Assembly: GCA_958446835.1 (NCBI GenBank)
Contig: CAUCXT010000002.1
Span: forward strand, 1-64,000
Direction of reading: 5' to 3'
From: an uncultured Eubacterium sp.
GTDB taxonomy: Bacteria > Bacillota > Clostridia > Lachnospirales > Lachnospiraceae
DNA length: 64,000 bases
Below, in pieces: positions 1 through 8,765 of this stretch. The translations under genes were made by a program, and so were the position numbers. Position 1 is the first letter of the stretch. Each line of letters starts with the position of its first letter. Below the pieces are notes generated by a model that searched no databases, was not told the DNA's origin, and was given only the letters and a program-made list of their open reading frames with translations.

Positions 1-8
1 AATTGCAT
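1..8 (-). CDS. Start of a minus-strand gene cut by the window edge
   Basis: Only the ATG and one and a half codons are present (the start codon is the complement of bases 6-8). The call rests on a well-formed ribosome-binding site, GGAGGA, on the minus strand at 20-15, six bases from the ATG. Nothing can be said about the product. Confidence 0.4.
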
Positions 9-28
9 ATGGATTCCTCCTATTAAAA

Positions 29-59
29 AATGACGGATAACTATTTATTATCCATCATT
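29..59. repeat. Inverted repeat upstream of the left-edge gene
   Basis: The arms AATGACGGATAA (29-40) and TTATCCATCATT (48-59) pair with one mismatch around a 7-base loop. It lies just upstream of the minus-strand ribosome-binding site, so it would be a leader hairpin or operator of that gene. The right arm shares the 10-mer TTATCCATCA with the terminator-like hairpin at 12215-12247. Confidence 0.5.
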
Positions 60-60
60 T

Positions 61-402
61 GTGTAATTATAGTTCTGAATTTTTGAAGCGATGTATTAGG
101 CTATTGTATTAAAACTATGTAAGCACAAAGTGTTAGGGTATCAGTTAAAAAAGAATCCTTTTCCGGCTTTGTAAATACCAATGAATCAATTTACGCTGCA
201 TGGTCATCGAGTGCATGCTTTCCATCGGTTCAGTATGGTCGTATTGACTCGGAATACGATGAAGGAAGTCTTGTTGCAGGGGCTATCATGTACCGAATAG
301 GACAATTGACTTGTATAATGTAATGCTTTGTGATACATTTATGCTAGTAATACGTGATTATGAAGGTAAAATAAACATATGTGTTACAGATTGGAGCAGA
401 TT
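61..402 (+). other. Gene-poor leader of the 403 gene
   Basis: No convincing gene. A frame without an ATG start is open for about 54 codons around 134-322 (it includes GRIDSEYDEGSLVAGAIMYR) and may be a gene remnant, but I recognise no family. A TATAAT box at 314-319 could be a -10 element for the gene at 403; no good -35 is present. Confidence 0.3.
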
Positions 403-2121
403 ATGGGGAATACAATAATTACCGGGAATGACATAAGTATAGGCAATCAGAGATTTGACAATATCAGGGAGAATGATTGCTTTTATGTTGATAAAACGTC
501 ATTTATAAAAGAATGGTGGGATTCCAAGGATATAGTTACGCTGATAACCCGTCCACGGCGTTTTGGAAAGACATTGAACATGAACATGCTTAACTGTTTT
601 TTTTCCAACCAATATGCAGATAGAGGTGATCTGTTCGATGGATTGTCTATATGGGAAGATGAAGCCTACAGGAAGCTACAGGGGATGTATCCTGTGATTT
701 TTCTTAGCTTTGCAGATGTAAAGCAGAGTAATTATGTGGACGCGGTAGCCAAAATTAAGAATATTATTGTAGATGTTTATGCGCAATATGAGAAATTGTA
801 TCTGGATGATAGGATGACGGTATTGCAGAAGCAACAGTATTATTCTGTCAAAAGCGAAATGAGTGACGTTACAGCGCAGGATTCTTTAAAGGTGCTTGCT
901 TCACATTTGTCAAGCTACTATGGAAAGAATACGATAATTCTTCTTGATGAGTACGATACACCTATGCAGGAGGCATATATACACGGATACTGGGATGAAT
1001 TTACTTCATTTCTACGCAGTCTGTTCAACAGCACCTTTAAGACGAATCCATATCTTGAAAGAGCGGTTATGACAGGTATCACAAGGGTTTCGAAAGAGTC
1101 GATGTTCTCTGATCTTAACAATCTTAATGTTGTCACGACAACCTCAGATGAGTACAGCACAAGCTTCGGCTTTACCGAGGAAGAGGTGTTTGCATCGCTT
1201 GATAAGTTCGGACTGTCGGACAGGAAAGAGAAAGTGAAGCAATGGTATGACGGATTTACATTTGGCTCGTATAAGGATATTTATAATCCGTGGTCTATAA
1301 TAAATTATCTTGATAAAAAACAGCTAAAGCCATACTGGGCATCAACAAGTTCCAATGGTCTTGTGAGTAAGTTGCTGCAGACAGCATCATCTGATATGAA
1401 ACTGAAGATGGAAGAGCTGTTGAATGGTGGCTCTGTTGTTGTGAACTTTGATGAGCAGATAGTATTCAATCAACTTGATTTGGATGAGAATGCGGTGTGG
1501 AGTCTGCTGGTAGCAGGTGGTTATCTCAAGGTAAATGAGGTCGAATACCGGGGAGAGATATTGGAGCCGTGGTATCATGTCTCAATTACTAATGTTGAAA
1601 CTAAAAGTATGTTTTACAATATGTTCAAGGGCTGGTTTGGCAGGACCAATGCCAATTATAATGAGTTTGTGAGGGCGTTGTTAAAGGGAAGTCTGAAGGA
1701 AATGAATATCTTTATGAATCGTGTTGCCACCGCTACCTTCAGCTTTTTTGACACCGGAACACATCCATCGGAAGCAAGCCAGCCGGAGAAGTTCTATCAT
1801 GGTTTTGTGCTGGGACTGATTTCAGAGCTTCGTGATACCTACGAGATTAAGTCTAACCGTGAGAGTGGCTATGGACGGTATGATGTGATGCTTATACCGC
1901 GTGATTTGAATGATGGCAATCTGAGTGCCATAATACTTGAGTTTAAGGTGCATGAGGCGGATGAGGAGAAGACGCTTGCTGATACAGCACAGGCAGCACT
2001 TAAGCAGATAGAGGATAAGAACTACGATGTGGAGTTGACTGCGAGGGGAATTGCCATGGAGCGCATAAGACACTATGGGTTTGCGTTTGAGGGGAAGAAA
2101 GTATTGATTATGGAGCAGTAG
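403..2121 (+). CDS. AAA-ATPase-like / PD-(D/E)XK nuclease-superfamily protein
   Basis: The product (572 aa) matches the common Clostridia/Bacteroides architecture of an N-terminal AAA-ATPase-like domain (PF09820 type) with a C-terminal PD-(D/E)XK domain (PF08011 type). An ATP-binding loop RPRRFGKT is seen near residues 47-54 and a Walker-B-like IILLDEYDTPM near 180. The C-terminal YGRYDVML...ILEFKV pattern is typical of the nuclease fold. The cellular role of the family is unknown; many genomes carry multiple copies. I chose ATG 403 because GGAG lies six bases upstream; the in-frame ATG at 379 has a poor site. It stands alone, with no operon partner in view. Confidence 0.8.
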   Translation: MGNTIITGNDISIGNQRFDNIRENDCFYVDKTSFIKEWWDSKDIVTLITRPRRFGKTLNMNMLNCFFSNQYADRGDLFDGLSIWEDEAYRKLQGMYPVIFLSFADVKQSNYVDAVAKIKNIIVDVYAQYEKLYLDDRMTVLQKQQYYSVKSEMSDVTAQDSLKVLASHLSSYYGKNTIILLDEYDTPMQEAYIHGYWDEFTSFLRSLFNSTFKTNPYLERAVMTGITRVSKESMFSDLNNLNVVTTTSDEYSTSFGFTEEEVFASLDKFGLSDRKEKVKQWYDGFTFGSYKDIYNPWSIINYLDKKQLKPYWASTSSNGLVSKLLQTASSDMKLKMEELLNGGSVVVNFDEQIVFNQLDLDENAVWSLLVAGGYLKVNEVEYRGEILEPWYHVSITNVETKSMFYNMFKGWFGRTNANYNEFVRALLKGSLKEMNIFMNRVATATFSFFDTGTHPSEASQPEKFYHGFVLGLISELRDTYEIKSNRESGYGRYDVMLIPRDLNDGNLSAIILEFKVHEADEEKTLADTAQAALKQIEDKNYDVELTARGIAMERIRHYGFAFEGKKVLIMEQ

Positions 2122-2314
2122 TGGCAATAAGGTATTTTCAAGGCGTCCGACTTGAAGTTACCACAATAGCCGGGAATACGATGGCTGCGGTTGTTATTTG
2201 TTTAGGAGCTTCCTTCATCGAAGTGAAAGAGGGAACAAGAGAACTCATTTGAAAAAATTGTAGATTATGTTGCAATCTCTTATCATGGCAATCATCGGAA
2301 TAATATAAATTAGC

Positions 2315-2345
2315 TTAACAAAGTTACTGCAGCAGCCGATATAAT
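2315..2345 (+). promoter_or_regulatory. Candidate promoter of the papain-like protease gene
   Basis: TTAACA (2315-2320) and TATAAT (2340-2345) are separated by 19 bp, slightly long. A good ribosome-binding site (CGGAGGA) precedes the ATG at 2375. The rest of the 2122-2374 gap holds a short open frame from 2122 (about 43 codons, GTG start) with no recognisable product. Confidence 0.35.
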
Positions 2346-2374
2346 ATATATAACTTTAATTCGGAGGACACTTA

Positions 2375-4978
2375 ATGAGAAAGTTTTTGCCTTTGGCAGT
2401 AATGACAGGAATAATGTTGAATCCACTTACAGCAGCGTATATTAAGACTGATTTTTATGCTTCTTTCAACAGCAATGAATATGAGTTAGCATCTGAAATT
2501 GATGATGAAGATAATAGTACAGATACATATGGATATGTTGCTAATGAATGGGACAATAATGCGCCGGTTTATGAAAGTGATTTTTCACTATATTACGAGA
2601 TTCCATATAGATTTCCAGATGACATGTCTGTTTTTAAAAATGCTTATCCGGTTACGCGGAACCAGAATCCTTATGGTTCATGTTGGGCGTTTGCATCGTT
2701 GGGGCTTGCTGAATTTGATTTAATTAATGATGGAAATGCTGATAGTAGTATTGATTTGAGCGAACTGCAGCTTATATATTTTTTGTTTAATTCGGTTACA
2801 GACCCATTAGGCGGTACGGACGGAGATTCAGCATATTACTATAATGCTAATACTTCAACATCGTATTTGGACTATGGTGGAAATTATGAAATGGCATCAA
2901 GGAGATTGTCACAATGGATAGGTGGGATTCCGGAAGCGGAGGTTCCATATTCGAATGCGTCCATTGTTCTTTCTAATGGACTGGATAGTAAATATGCATA
3001 CAATTACAATGTTGCACATTTGCGTAATGTGTACAGGATTTCATTGAGACATAACGCCAATGATGTAAAGCAGCAGATTATGGAGCATGGAGCCGTTGGT
3101 GTTATGTACTATCATGATGATTTTAACCTTTCTGTAGCTTCTGATGGTACAGGGTATAATTATTATGATACAGCAGCTTCAGGCGGTGGACATGCTGTGA
3201 TGATAGTTGGATGGGATGATACATACTCGAAGAATAATTTTGCGTGGAACCAGCCGGATAATGATGGGGCATGGCTTATTCGTAATAGCTGGGGAGATTA
3301 TATTGATTACTTCTGGATGTCATATGAGACAGCCTCATTGCAGGATACAGCGTGGGTGTTTGATTTTGAGGCAAATGATGGGTATGACAACAACTATCAG
3401 CTTGATGGTGGGCTTGAGACATATTCCATCAGCTATACAACAATGGCTAATGTTTTTACCGCTAAAAATGACAACGAAGTTAAGTCAGAGACATTAAAGG
3501 CCATATCATTGTCGACATCAATGTCAACTAATGTCAATTACACTATAGAGGTTTATACTGATTTGACAGATGAAAAAAATCCGTTAAGTGGAACAAAACA
3601 GGAGAGTGCTACAACAAAGGGAACAACTGCCTATGCGGGTATTTATACCATTGAGTTAAATAATGAGGTAAAAATTGTTCCGGGAAGTAGATTTGCCATT
3701 GTTGTGAGTGTTGATAAGCCGGCTCTTGACTGTGAGCAGGCTACAAGCATTGCAAATGGTGAGAACCTTTCTAATATGATTTGGGAGCGCAGGGTCAGCC
3801 TTAATGATGGAAAAACATTTTATAAATATGGAGACAAGTTTTATACATACCCTTCTAACTTACGCGTAAAAGCATTCACTACTGATGATGAGGATATACC
3901 GAGCATACCGGAAGCTCCGAGCGAGCCGGATGTCCCGGAAGTGCCGGAAACCCCGGATGAGCCGGATGTCCCGGAAGTGCCGGAAACTCCGAATGAGCCG
4001 GATGTCCCGGATGAGCCAGAGACTCCGGATATTCCTGCAACCCCTGATATACCGGAATTACCGGTATATATTATAGGAGAGCTTGACTACTCACCGGTAT
4101 TTAATGCAAATTACTATTATCTGCATAATGCTGATTTAGCTAATGCGTTTGGAAAAGATGCACAGGCATTGTTTAATCATTTCATTAGCTATGGTATTTA
4201 TGAGGGAAGACAGGCATGCGAGTCTTTTAACCCTTTGAATTATAGAAATAATTATCGTGATTTGGATGCCGCGTTTGGAGAAGATTTGTCTGCATACTAT
4301 GTTCATTACATAAAATACGGCAAAGCAGAGGGAAGAAGCGGTGTTAATATTAATACACCTGATACCGTTCCGGATTATACGCCGGATGTTAAACCGAATT
4401 ATGATTATGTAATTGATGGAATTGATTATTCGGTTGTATTTGATGCAGATTATTATTATAGCATTCATCAAGATGTGGCCAATGCATTTGGGAAAGACAA
4501 CAATGCTTTGTTCAATCATTTTATGACATATGGTATATATGAGGGCAGACAGGCAAACGAAGAGTTCAATGTTGAAGTATATAAGGACAGATACAAGGAT
4601 CTTTCCGAAACATTTGGCTCTGATATCAGAACTTATTATATTCACTATATTTTATATGGTAAGGCTGAAGGAAGAAGTGCAGCGAGAGGTAGTGGATATA
4701 TATATAATGGTATAGACTATTCGGCTGTATTTGATTCAGGATATTATCATGATCATTATGGCGATTTGGCTAATGCCTTCGGTTCCGACAGTGTAGCTCT
4801 GTTTGAACATTTTGTAAGATATGGTATGGATGAGGGCAGACAGGCAAGCGCTGATTTTAATGTTTATACATATATGAATAGGTATCGCGATTTGAATGCT
4901 GCATACGGAAGTGATTTGAAAATGTACTATCAGCATTATATAAAGTATGGAATTTCAGAAGGAAGAAGTGCGCAGTAG
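2375..4978 (+). CDS. Secreted papain-family (C1A) cysteine protease with EGR surface repeats
   Basis: An 867-aa protein, probably exported: MRKFLPLAVMTGIMLNPLTA at the N-terminus is a short signal-like segment. The papain catalytic set is complete: Gln97, Cys103 in YGSCWAF, His273 in GGGHAVMIVGW and Asn304 in IRNSWGD. A beta-rich region follows (about 330-500), then a Pro/Glu/Val linker (about 510-565) built from a 36-bp DNA repeat. The tail has three copies of an 88-aa unit. Each copy contains two half-units of the form YYxxxxxDLxxAFGxDxxxxxxHYxxYGxxEGR. Such repeats are frequent on Lachnospiraceae surface proteins and are presumed to hold the protein at the cell wall; that role is inference. 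No sortase motif is seen. The substrate is unknown; extracellular protein degradation is likely. Confidence 0.88.
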   Translation: MRKFLPLAVMTGIMLNPLTAAYIKTDFYASFNSNEYELASEIDDEDNSTDTYGYVANEWDNNAPVYESDFSLYYEIPYRFPDDMSVFKNAYPVTRNQNPYGSCWAFASLGLAEFDLINDGNADSSIDLSELQLIYFLFNSVTDPLGGTDGDSAYYYNANTSTSYLDYGGNYEMASRRLSQWIGGIPEAEVPYSNASIVLSNGLDSKYAYNYNVAHLRNVYRISLRHNANDVKQQIMEHGAVGVMYYHDDFNLSVASDGTGYNYYDTAASGGGHAVMIVGWDDTYSKNNFAWNQPDNDGAWLIRNSWGDYIDYFWMSYETASLQDTAWVFDFEANDGYDNNYQLDGGLETYSISYTTMANVFTAKNDNEVKSETLKAISLSTSMSTNVNYTIEVYTDLTDEKNPLSGTKQESATTKGTTAYAGIYTIELNNEVKIVPGSRFAIVVSVDKPALDCEQATSIANGENLSNMIWERRVSLNDGKTFYKYGDKFYTYPSNLRVKAFTTDDEDIPSIPEAPSEPDVPEVPETPDEPDVPEVPETPNEPDVPDEPETPDIPATPDIPELPVYIIGELDYSPVFNANYYYLHNADLANAFGKDAQALFNHFISYGIYEGRQACESFNPLNYRNNYRDLDAAFGEDLSAYYVHYIKYGKAEGRSGVNINTPDTVPDYTPDVKPNYDYVIDGIDYSVVFDADYYYSIHQDVANAFGKDNNALFNHFMTYGIYEGRQANEEFNVEVYKDRYKDLSETFGSDIRTYYIHYILYGKAEGRSAARGSGYIYNGIDYSAVFDSGYYHDHYGDLANAFGSDSVALFEHFVRYGMDEGRQASADFNVYTYMNRYRDLNAAYGSDLKMYYQHYIKYGISEGRSAQ
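3923..4012 (+). repeat. 36-bp tandem repeat encoding the Pro-Glu-Val linker
   Basis: Two full copies start at 3923 and 3959 and a partial third at 3995. Each encodes EPDVPEVPETP plus one residue, in the frame of the protease. Copy-number change would alter linker length without a frameshift. Confidence 0.85.
4079..4975 (+). repeat. Three 88-residue EGR repeats in the protease tail
   Basis: Three long repeats start at about LDYSPVF, IDYSVVF and IDYSAVF and end in YGKAEGRSG, YGKAEGRSA and YGISEGRSA. Each is internally duplicated. The third ends at the stop codon, so the repeats form the C-terminus. Confidence 0.85.
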
Positions 4979-5001
4979 AGAAGATAAATTTTTGTTTATT
5001 T

Positions 5002-5030
5002 ATTATGCCATCCTATATGGATGGCATAAT
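5002..5030. terminator. Perfect 12-bp hairpin after the protease gene
   Basis: ATTATGCCATCC (5002-5013) and GGATGGCATAAT (5019-5030) pair perfectly around a 5-base loop. No T-run follows on the plus strand, so termination is plausible but not certain. Confidence 0.5.
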
Positions 5031-5078
5031 CGATATATGGAAGTAATAATAAAAAGTAATGAAAGATGGAGAATATCA

Positions 5079-6010
5079 ATGACAAGAGTATTAGAAAACA
5101 ATAACTTAAAGGTACAATAAGCGACGCCGGCGCCGAGCTTATCAGCGTATGGGATAAGAGCCGTAATGCCGAGCGTATATGGAGGGGAGATTCTGCCGTA
5201 TGGGGAAGACATGCCCCGATTCTTTTTCCGTTCGTGGGAAAAGTGGCTGGCGGAAAGTACAGCTACAAGGGAAAAGAGTATAAGATGACATCGCATGGAT
5301 TTGCGCGCGACAGACAGTTTGAACTTGTCAGTGAGGATGGAAGGTCTGTGACGCATGTGCTTAGATGGGACGAGGAGAGCCTTGGGGCGTATCCGTTTAA
5401 ATTTGCACTGTATGTGACGCACAGCCTTGAAAATGCGGATTCGTGTTCGGTGAAGGTGGAGTGGAAGGTTGTCAATGAAGCCGCTGAGGGCGGAGAGGAT
5501 ATGCTGTACGGAATTGGCGGCCATCCTGCGTTTACGTTTCCTAAGAATGTGAAGCCGGTTGACTGTTCGTTGAGAATATACGGTGGAACGGCGACCGTGG
5601 ATGGAAATAATATAGGTAATAATGGAGCCGTTTTGCAGGCATTGAACTATCATCTTCTGAACGCGGAGGGCTGTATTGATATGCCGCAGGATTATGTGCT
5701 TGACATGCCGGCGGGCTGTGCGAAGATAACGGAGGACATGTTTGACAAGGATGCGCTTATTGTTCTGGATAAGCAGGTAGGTCGCATTGAGCTTCTTGGA
5801 GTGGATGGAAAGGCTTATGTGACTATGGATTGCGAGGAATTTCCTTATTTTGGAATATGGTCTAAGAAGGTTGACGAATTTATCTGTCTTGAGCCATGGT
5901 ATGGCATTGCCGATGTCGCAGGCTGCGACGGAAATATAGAAAATAAGGTCGGAATGCAGAGACTTGGGGCTGGTGACAGCAGGGAGTATGCGTATACAAT
6001 TACTTTCTAA
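5079..6010 (+). pseudogene. Aldose 1-epimerase-like gene with a 5' frameshift
   Basis: The family (LacX/galactose mutarotase-like) interconverts sugar anomers. The start at 5079 has a GGAGA site and reads MTRVLENNNLKVQ, then hits TAA at 5118. Shifting the frame at about 5114-5117 (adding one A to GTACAA) continues as TISDAGAELISVWDKSRNAE and runs into the long open frame ending at 6010. The restored protein would be about 310 aa, the normal family length. Family motifs lie in the intact part: SHGFARD, GIGGHPAFTF with the catalytic His, and FICLEPWYGIAD with the probable catalytic Glu. An internal start (for example 5234) would lack the first strands of the beta-sandwich and is unlikely to give a working enzyme. 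A sequencing error is possible, but the next gene is also broken. Confidence 0.82.
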
Positions 6011-6147
6011 AAATATACAAATTATAAGTGTTGTGTGAAGATGACGGCACTGATTTTGTATATTTTTAGTCTAAGTATATATAGTATGTTTTACTACGCG
6101 AATTTTAATTATACAGAAAAATAAAAGACAAAAATACAAGGAGTTTT

Positions 6148-8602
6148 ATGAATAAAATACATAACAAGATAATAAAAATAGTAATGTGTTTTGCGCTTAC
6201 ACTTGGAGTGATTTTAGGTGTGGCGGGAAGCTTTTACGAAAAAACATCCGCGGATACGGATGACAGTAATTTCACGAATCTGATTATTTTTATGAGATTT
6301 GCTGATGAGGACGAGTTCTTGGATGATGTTTATGAGAATACGTCCGTGAGAAAGATAACGGACAATTCTTACAACACGGCAACGTACAATGTCAGCGACT
6401 ATTATAGAAATGTTTCGGATAACAAATGTCGTATCAGGAGCGTGTATCTGTTAGATAATGGTGGGTCGATTAAGCTGTCGCATGAGAGGGGATATTATGC
6501 TGAGTACAGCGAAACAAATCCAATCGGTTATCAGGATAAAGGTGAGGCGGGAGTTCGCATGCATGACCTCAAGCTTGAGTGGGCTGAGGCGGTAAACAAT
6601 GCGATTGCAGCGGGAAATGGATTGACCAACTACGATGGAACGGTCAAATATGGCTTTGATGAGCTTGACAAAAATGGAGATGGATATATAGACTCCATAA
6701 CGATAATTTACAAAAATACAACGCAGAACATAACTATCGGCTGGGCATCGCCACTGTGGAATTATCAGGATTTTGCTGATTATGTAACGATTAAAACGGA
6801 TAAGGGAAGCATAAAGAGCGGAAAATATGTTCAGTTGACCAATTCGTATACAAAACCGGATGGAAGTGGAGATACGTTAGGTTATTTATTCAAGGATTCT
6901 CAGGGAAATGTCACAGTGTCACAGGCGGCTGCTATCCATGAGATGGGGCATATAATGGGGGTGGAAGGATTTATACAATTCATCACAGACCTCTCCGGTT
7001 TATTATATGTCGGTGATGGCTAAACACATGTCGCCGGTTCCTTAGTTTCCTTCGGTAAAGGAAAAGGAGGTTCTTGGCTGGGTTGATGACGGAGATATTC
7101 AGACAATCATAGCTTCAGGCGAATACAGTCTCAGGGCGCTTGGAACAGCAGGACAGGGCGTTGTCGGATATACGCTTGATATTCCGGAAAAGGGAAAGAC
7201 ACTTTATCTGGAATACAGGAATTTTGATTCGAATGGAAACAAGTATGACTCACAGTATAAGGACTTGTATAAAACGAATGGCAACAGGGTCGACCGTCTG
7301 GCGATGAAATCCGGTCTTGTGTGCTATCTTATTGATACCGGGACAAAATTTCCGAATAACATGAACTGTTCAGCGTCCAAGTGGAATTACCAGGTGCTTG
7401 GCAATCAATACTCTACAATGATTGATGCGGCGGTTGGAGTAGATGAAGAAAAGTGGATTACCAATGATATTGGAATCATGGTGACTGCGATTGATGGCAA
7501 TACGCTTACTTTTACAATAGAAGGAAATTTTGCGGAGCATATTCACAGCGGCGGGCAGGCAACCTGTGTCAACCGCGCAAGATGTTCGGTCTGCCATCAG
7601 GAATACGGTGAGCTTGATGACAGCAGGCATGAACATACCGTGGTTAAAGGTGCGAAGGTGCCGAGCTGTACTGAGGCGGGGTATACAGGAGATACATATT
7701 GTTCAGATTGTAATAAACTGCTCAGCGTGGGCGCAGACATGGACATGATAGCGCATGAATTACAGCATGTTGAAGCAAAGGCGGCTACCGCGGCAGAGGA
7801 AGGAAATATAGAGTATTATTATTGCAAGGTATGCGGAAATTGTTTTCTTGATGAAAATGCAGTTGATACTGTAAAAATAGAGGCTACCGTAATACCTAAG
7901 CTGGCACCTGTAATCATAGATGGAAATGATGCCGTTATAGATGTTGCCTCAGGTAAGGCGGCTGTATTCAGGTCGGATGCGGCATTTGCCGATTTCGTGC
8001 GTGTTGAACTTGACAACAAGGAGATTGTCAAGGACAAGGACTACACTGTAAAAGAAGGAAGTATAATCGTATCACTCATGCCTGAGGTTATCAGCAATCT
8101 GTCTGAGGGAAGCCACAAGCTTGCTATAGTGTCTTCCGGGGGAACGGCGATTGCGAATTTCTCTGTAACCAAGCCGTAGCAACCGAGCAGTGAAGAGCAG
8201 ACAAGCAGCAAAGAACAGCCGAGCAGTGAGGAGCAGACGAGCAGCAAAGAACAGCCGAGCAGTGAGGAGCAGACGAGCAGCGAGGAAGAGACAAGCAACG
8301 AGGAAGAGACAAGCAGCGAGGAAGAGACAAGCAGCGAAGAACAGACAAGCAGCGAGGAAGAGACGAGCAGTGGGACAGAAATAAGCAGCGAATCAGAGTC
8401 AAACAGCAAATCGCAATTAGATGGCAGTCTTGCGGAAACAACAAGTGAAAACGAAGTGGAAATCGATTCAGAATATGAAAGCTCAAGTAATGACATTGGC
8501 CATATATCACCGAGTACGGAGAGACGGGTTCAGATAAAAGCATGGGTTATCGTGGGCGCATTACTGATGGGATCATTTATATTTTTGAAAAAGAGAGGAT
8601 AA
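6148..8602 (+). pseudogene. M6-type secreted metalloprotease, broken by one frameshift and two stops
   Basis: A signal-peptide-like N-terminus is followed by an immune-inhibitor-A-like (M6) domain with the zinc motif HEMGHIMGVE at residues 264-273. An extra G at 6967-6968 shifts the frame; removing it restores VEDLYNSSQTSPVYYMSVMA, the expected continuation. That restored frame then meets TAG at 7043-7045 where CAG (Gln) is expected, reads on through 7046-8176 and meets a second TAG at 8177-8179, again where CAG would fit. It continues through a Ser/Glu/Gln repeat tract to a C-terminal hydrophobic anchor ending FLKKRG at 8602. Between are Cys-rich segments (CSVCHQEYG, CTEAGYTGDTYCSDC) common in surface proteins. 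Intact, it would be a membrane- or wall-anchored protease of about 817 aa. Confidence 0.85.
8180..8395 (+). repeat. Low-complexity SSEEQT repeat tract
   Basis: Tandem 15-36 bp units built on gag-cag-acg-agc-agc encode SSEEQTSSKEQP-type repeats in the decayed metalloprotease. This is a wall-spanning stalk in the ancestral protein, before the C-terminal anchor. Confidence 0.8.
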
Positions 8603-8648
8603 AAGAGTAGTTTTATTATAAGAAAATCAAATATGAATTATTGTCATC

Positions 8649-8677
8649 TTGTTCAAACAGATAAAATATGATATAGT
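8649..8677 (+). promoter_or_regulatory. Probable glmS promoter
   Basis: TTGTTC (8649-8654) and TATAGT (8672-8677) are spaced by 17 bp. The roughly 90-bp leader that follows shows no glmS-ribozyme core. Confidence 0.55.
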
Positions 8678-8765
8678 TAAACGCAGATTATAATTTGTAA
8701 GGTGATACAGCCTATTGGTTATAAACATGTGAGTATATGATTGAATTTTTGTGAGGTGAAAATTT

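Noticed and set aside
134..322. Open stretch of about 54 codons before the first gene
   Set aside because: No start codon with a ribosome-binding site and no family recognised; recorded only in the leader entry.
2122..2250. Small gene from GTG 2122 (about 43 codons)
   Set aside because: No ribosome-binding site, no recognisable product and no conserved context; possibly a remnant.
7043..8179. Recoding of TAG as glutamine in the M6 metalloprotease
   Set aside because: Both premature TAGs replace CAG, but the gene also has a frameshift, and many other genes in the window end in TAG (for example at 2121, 4978 and 28536).
8190..8543. Open frames on both strands over the SSEEQT repeat
   Set aside because: They are mirror frames of a low-complexity repeat with biased composition and no ribosome-binding site.
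8678..8765. glmS ribozyme upstream of glmS
   Set aside because: The leader is short and lacks the conserved core and the AGCGCC-type cleavage region, so there is no support for the ribozyme.
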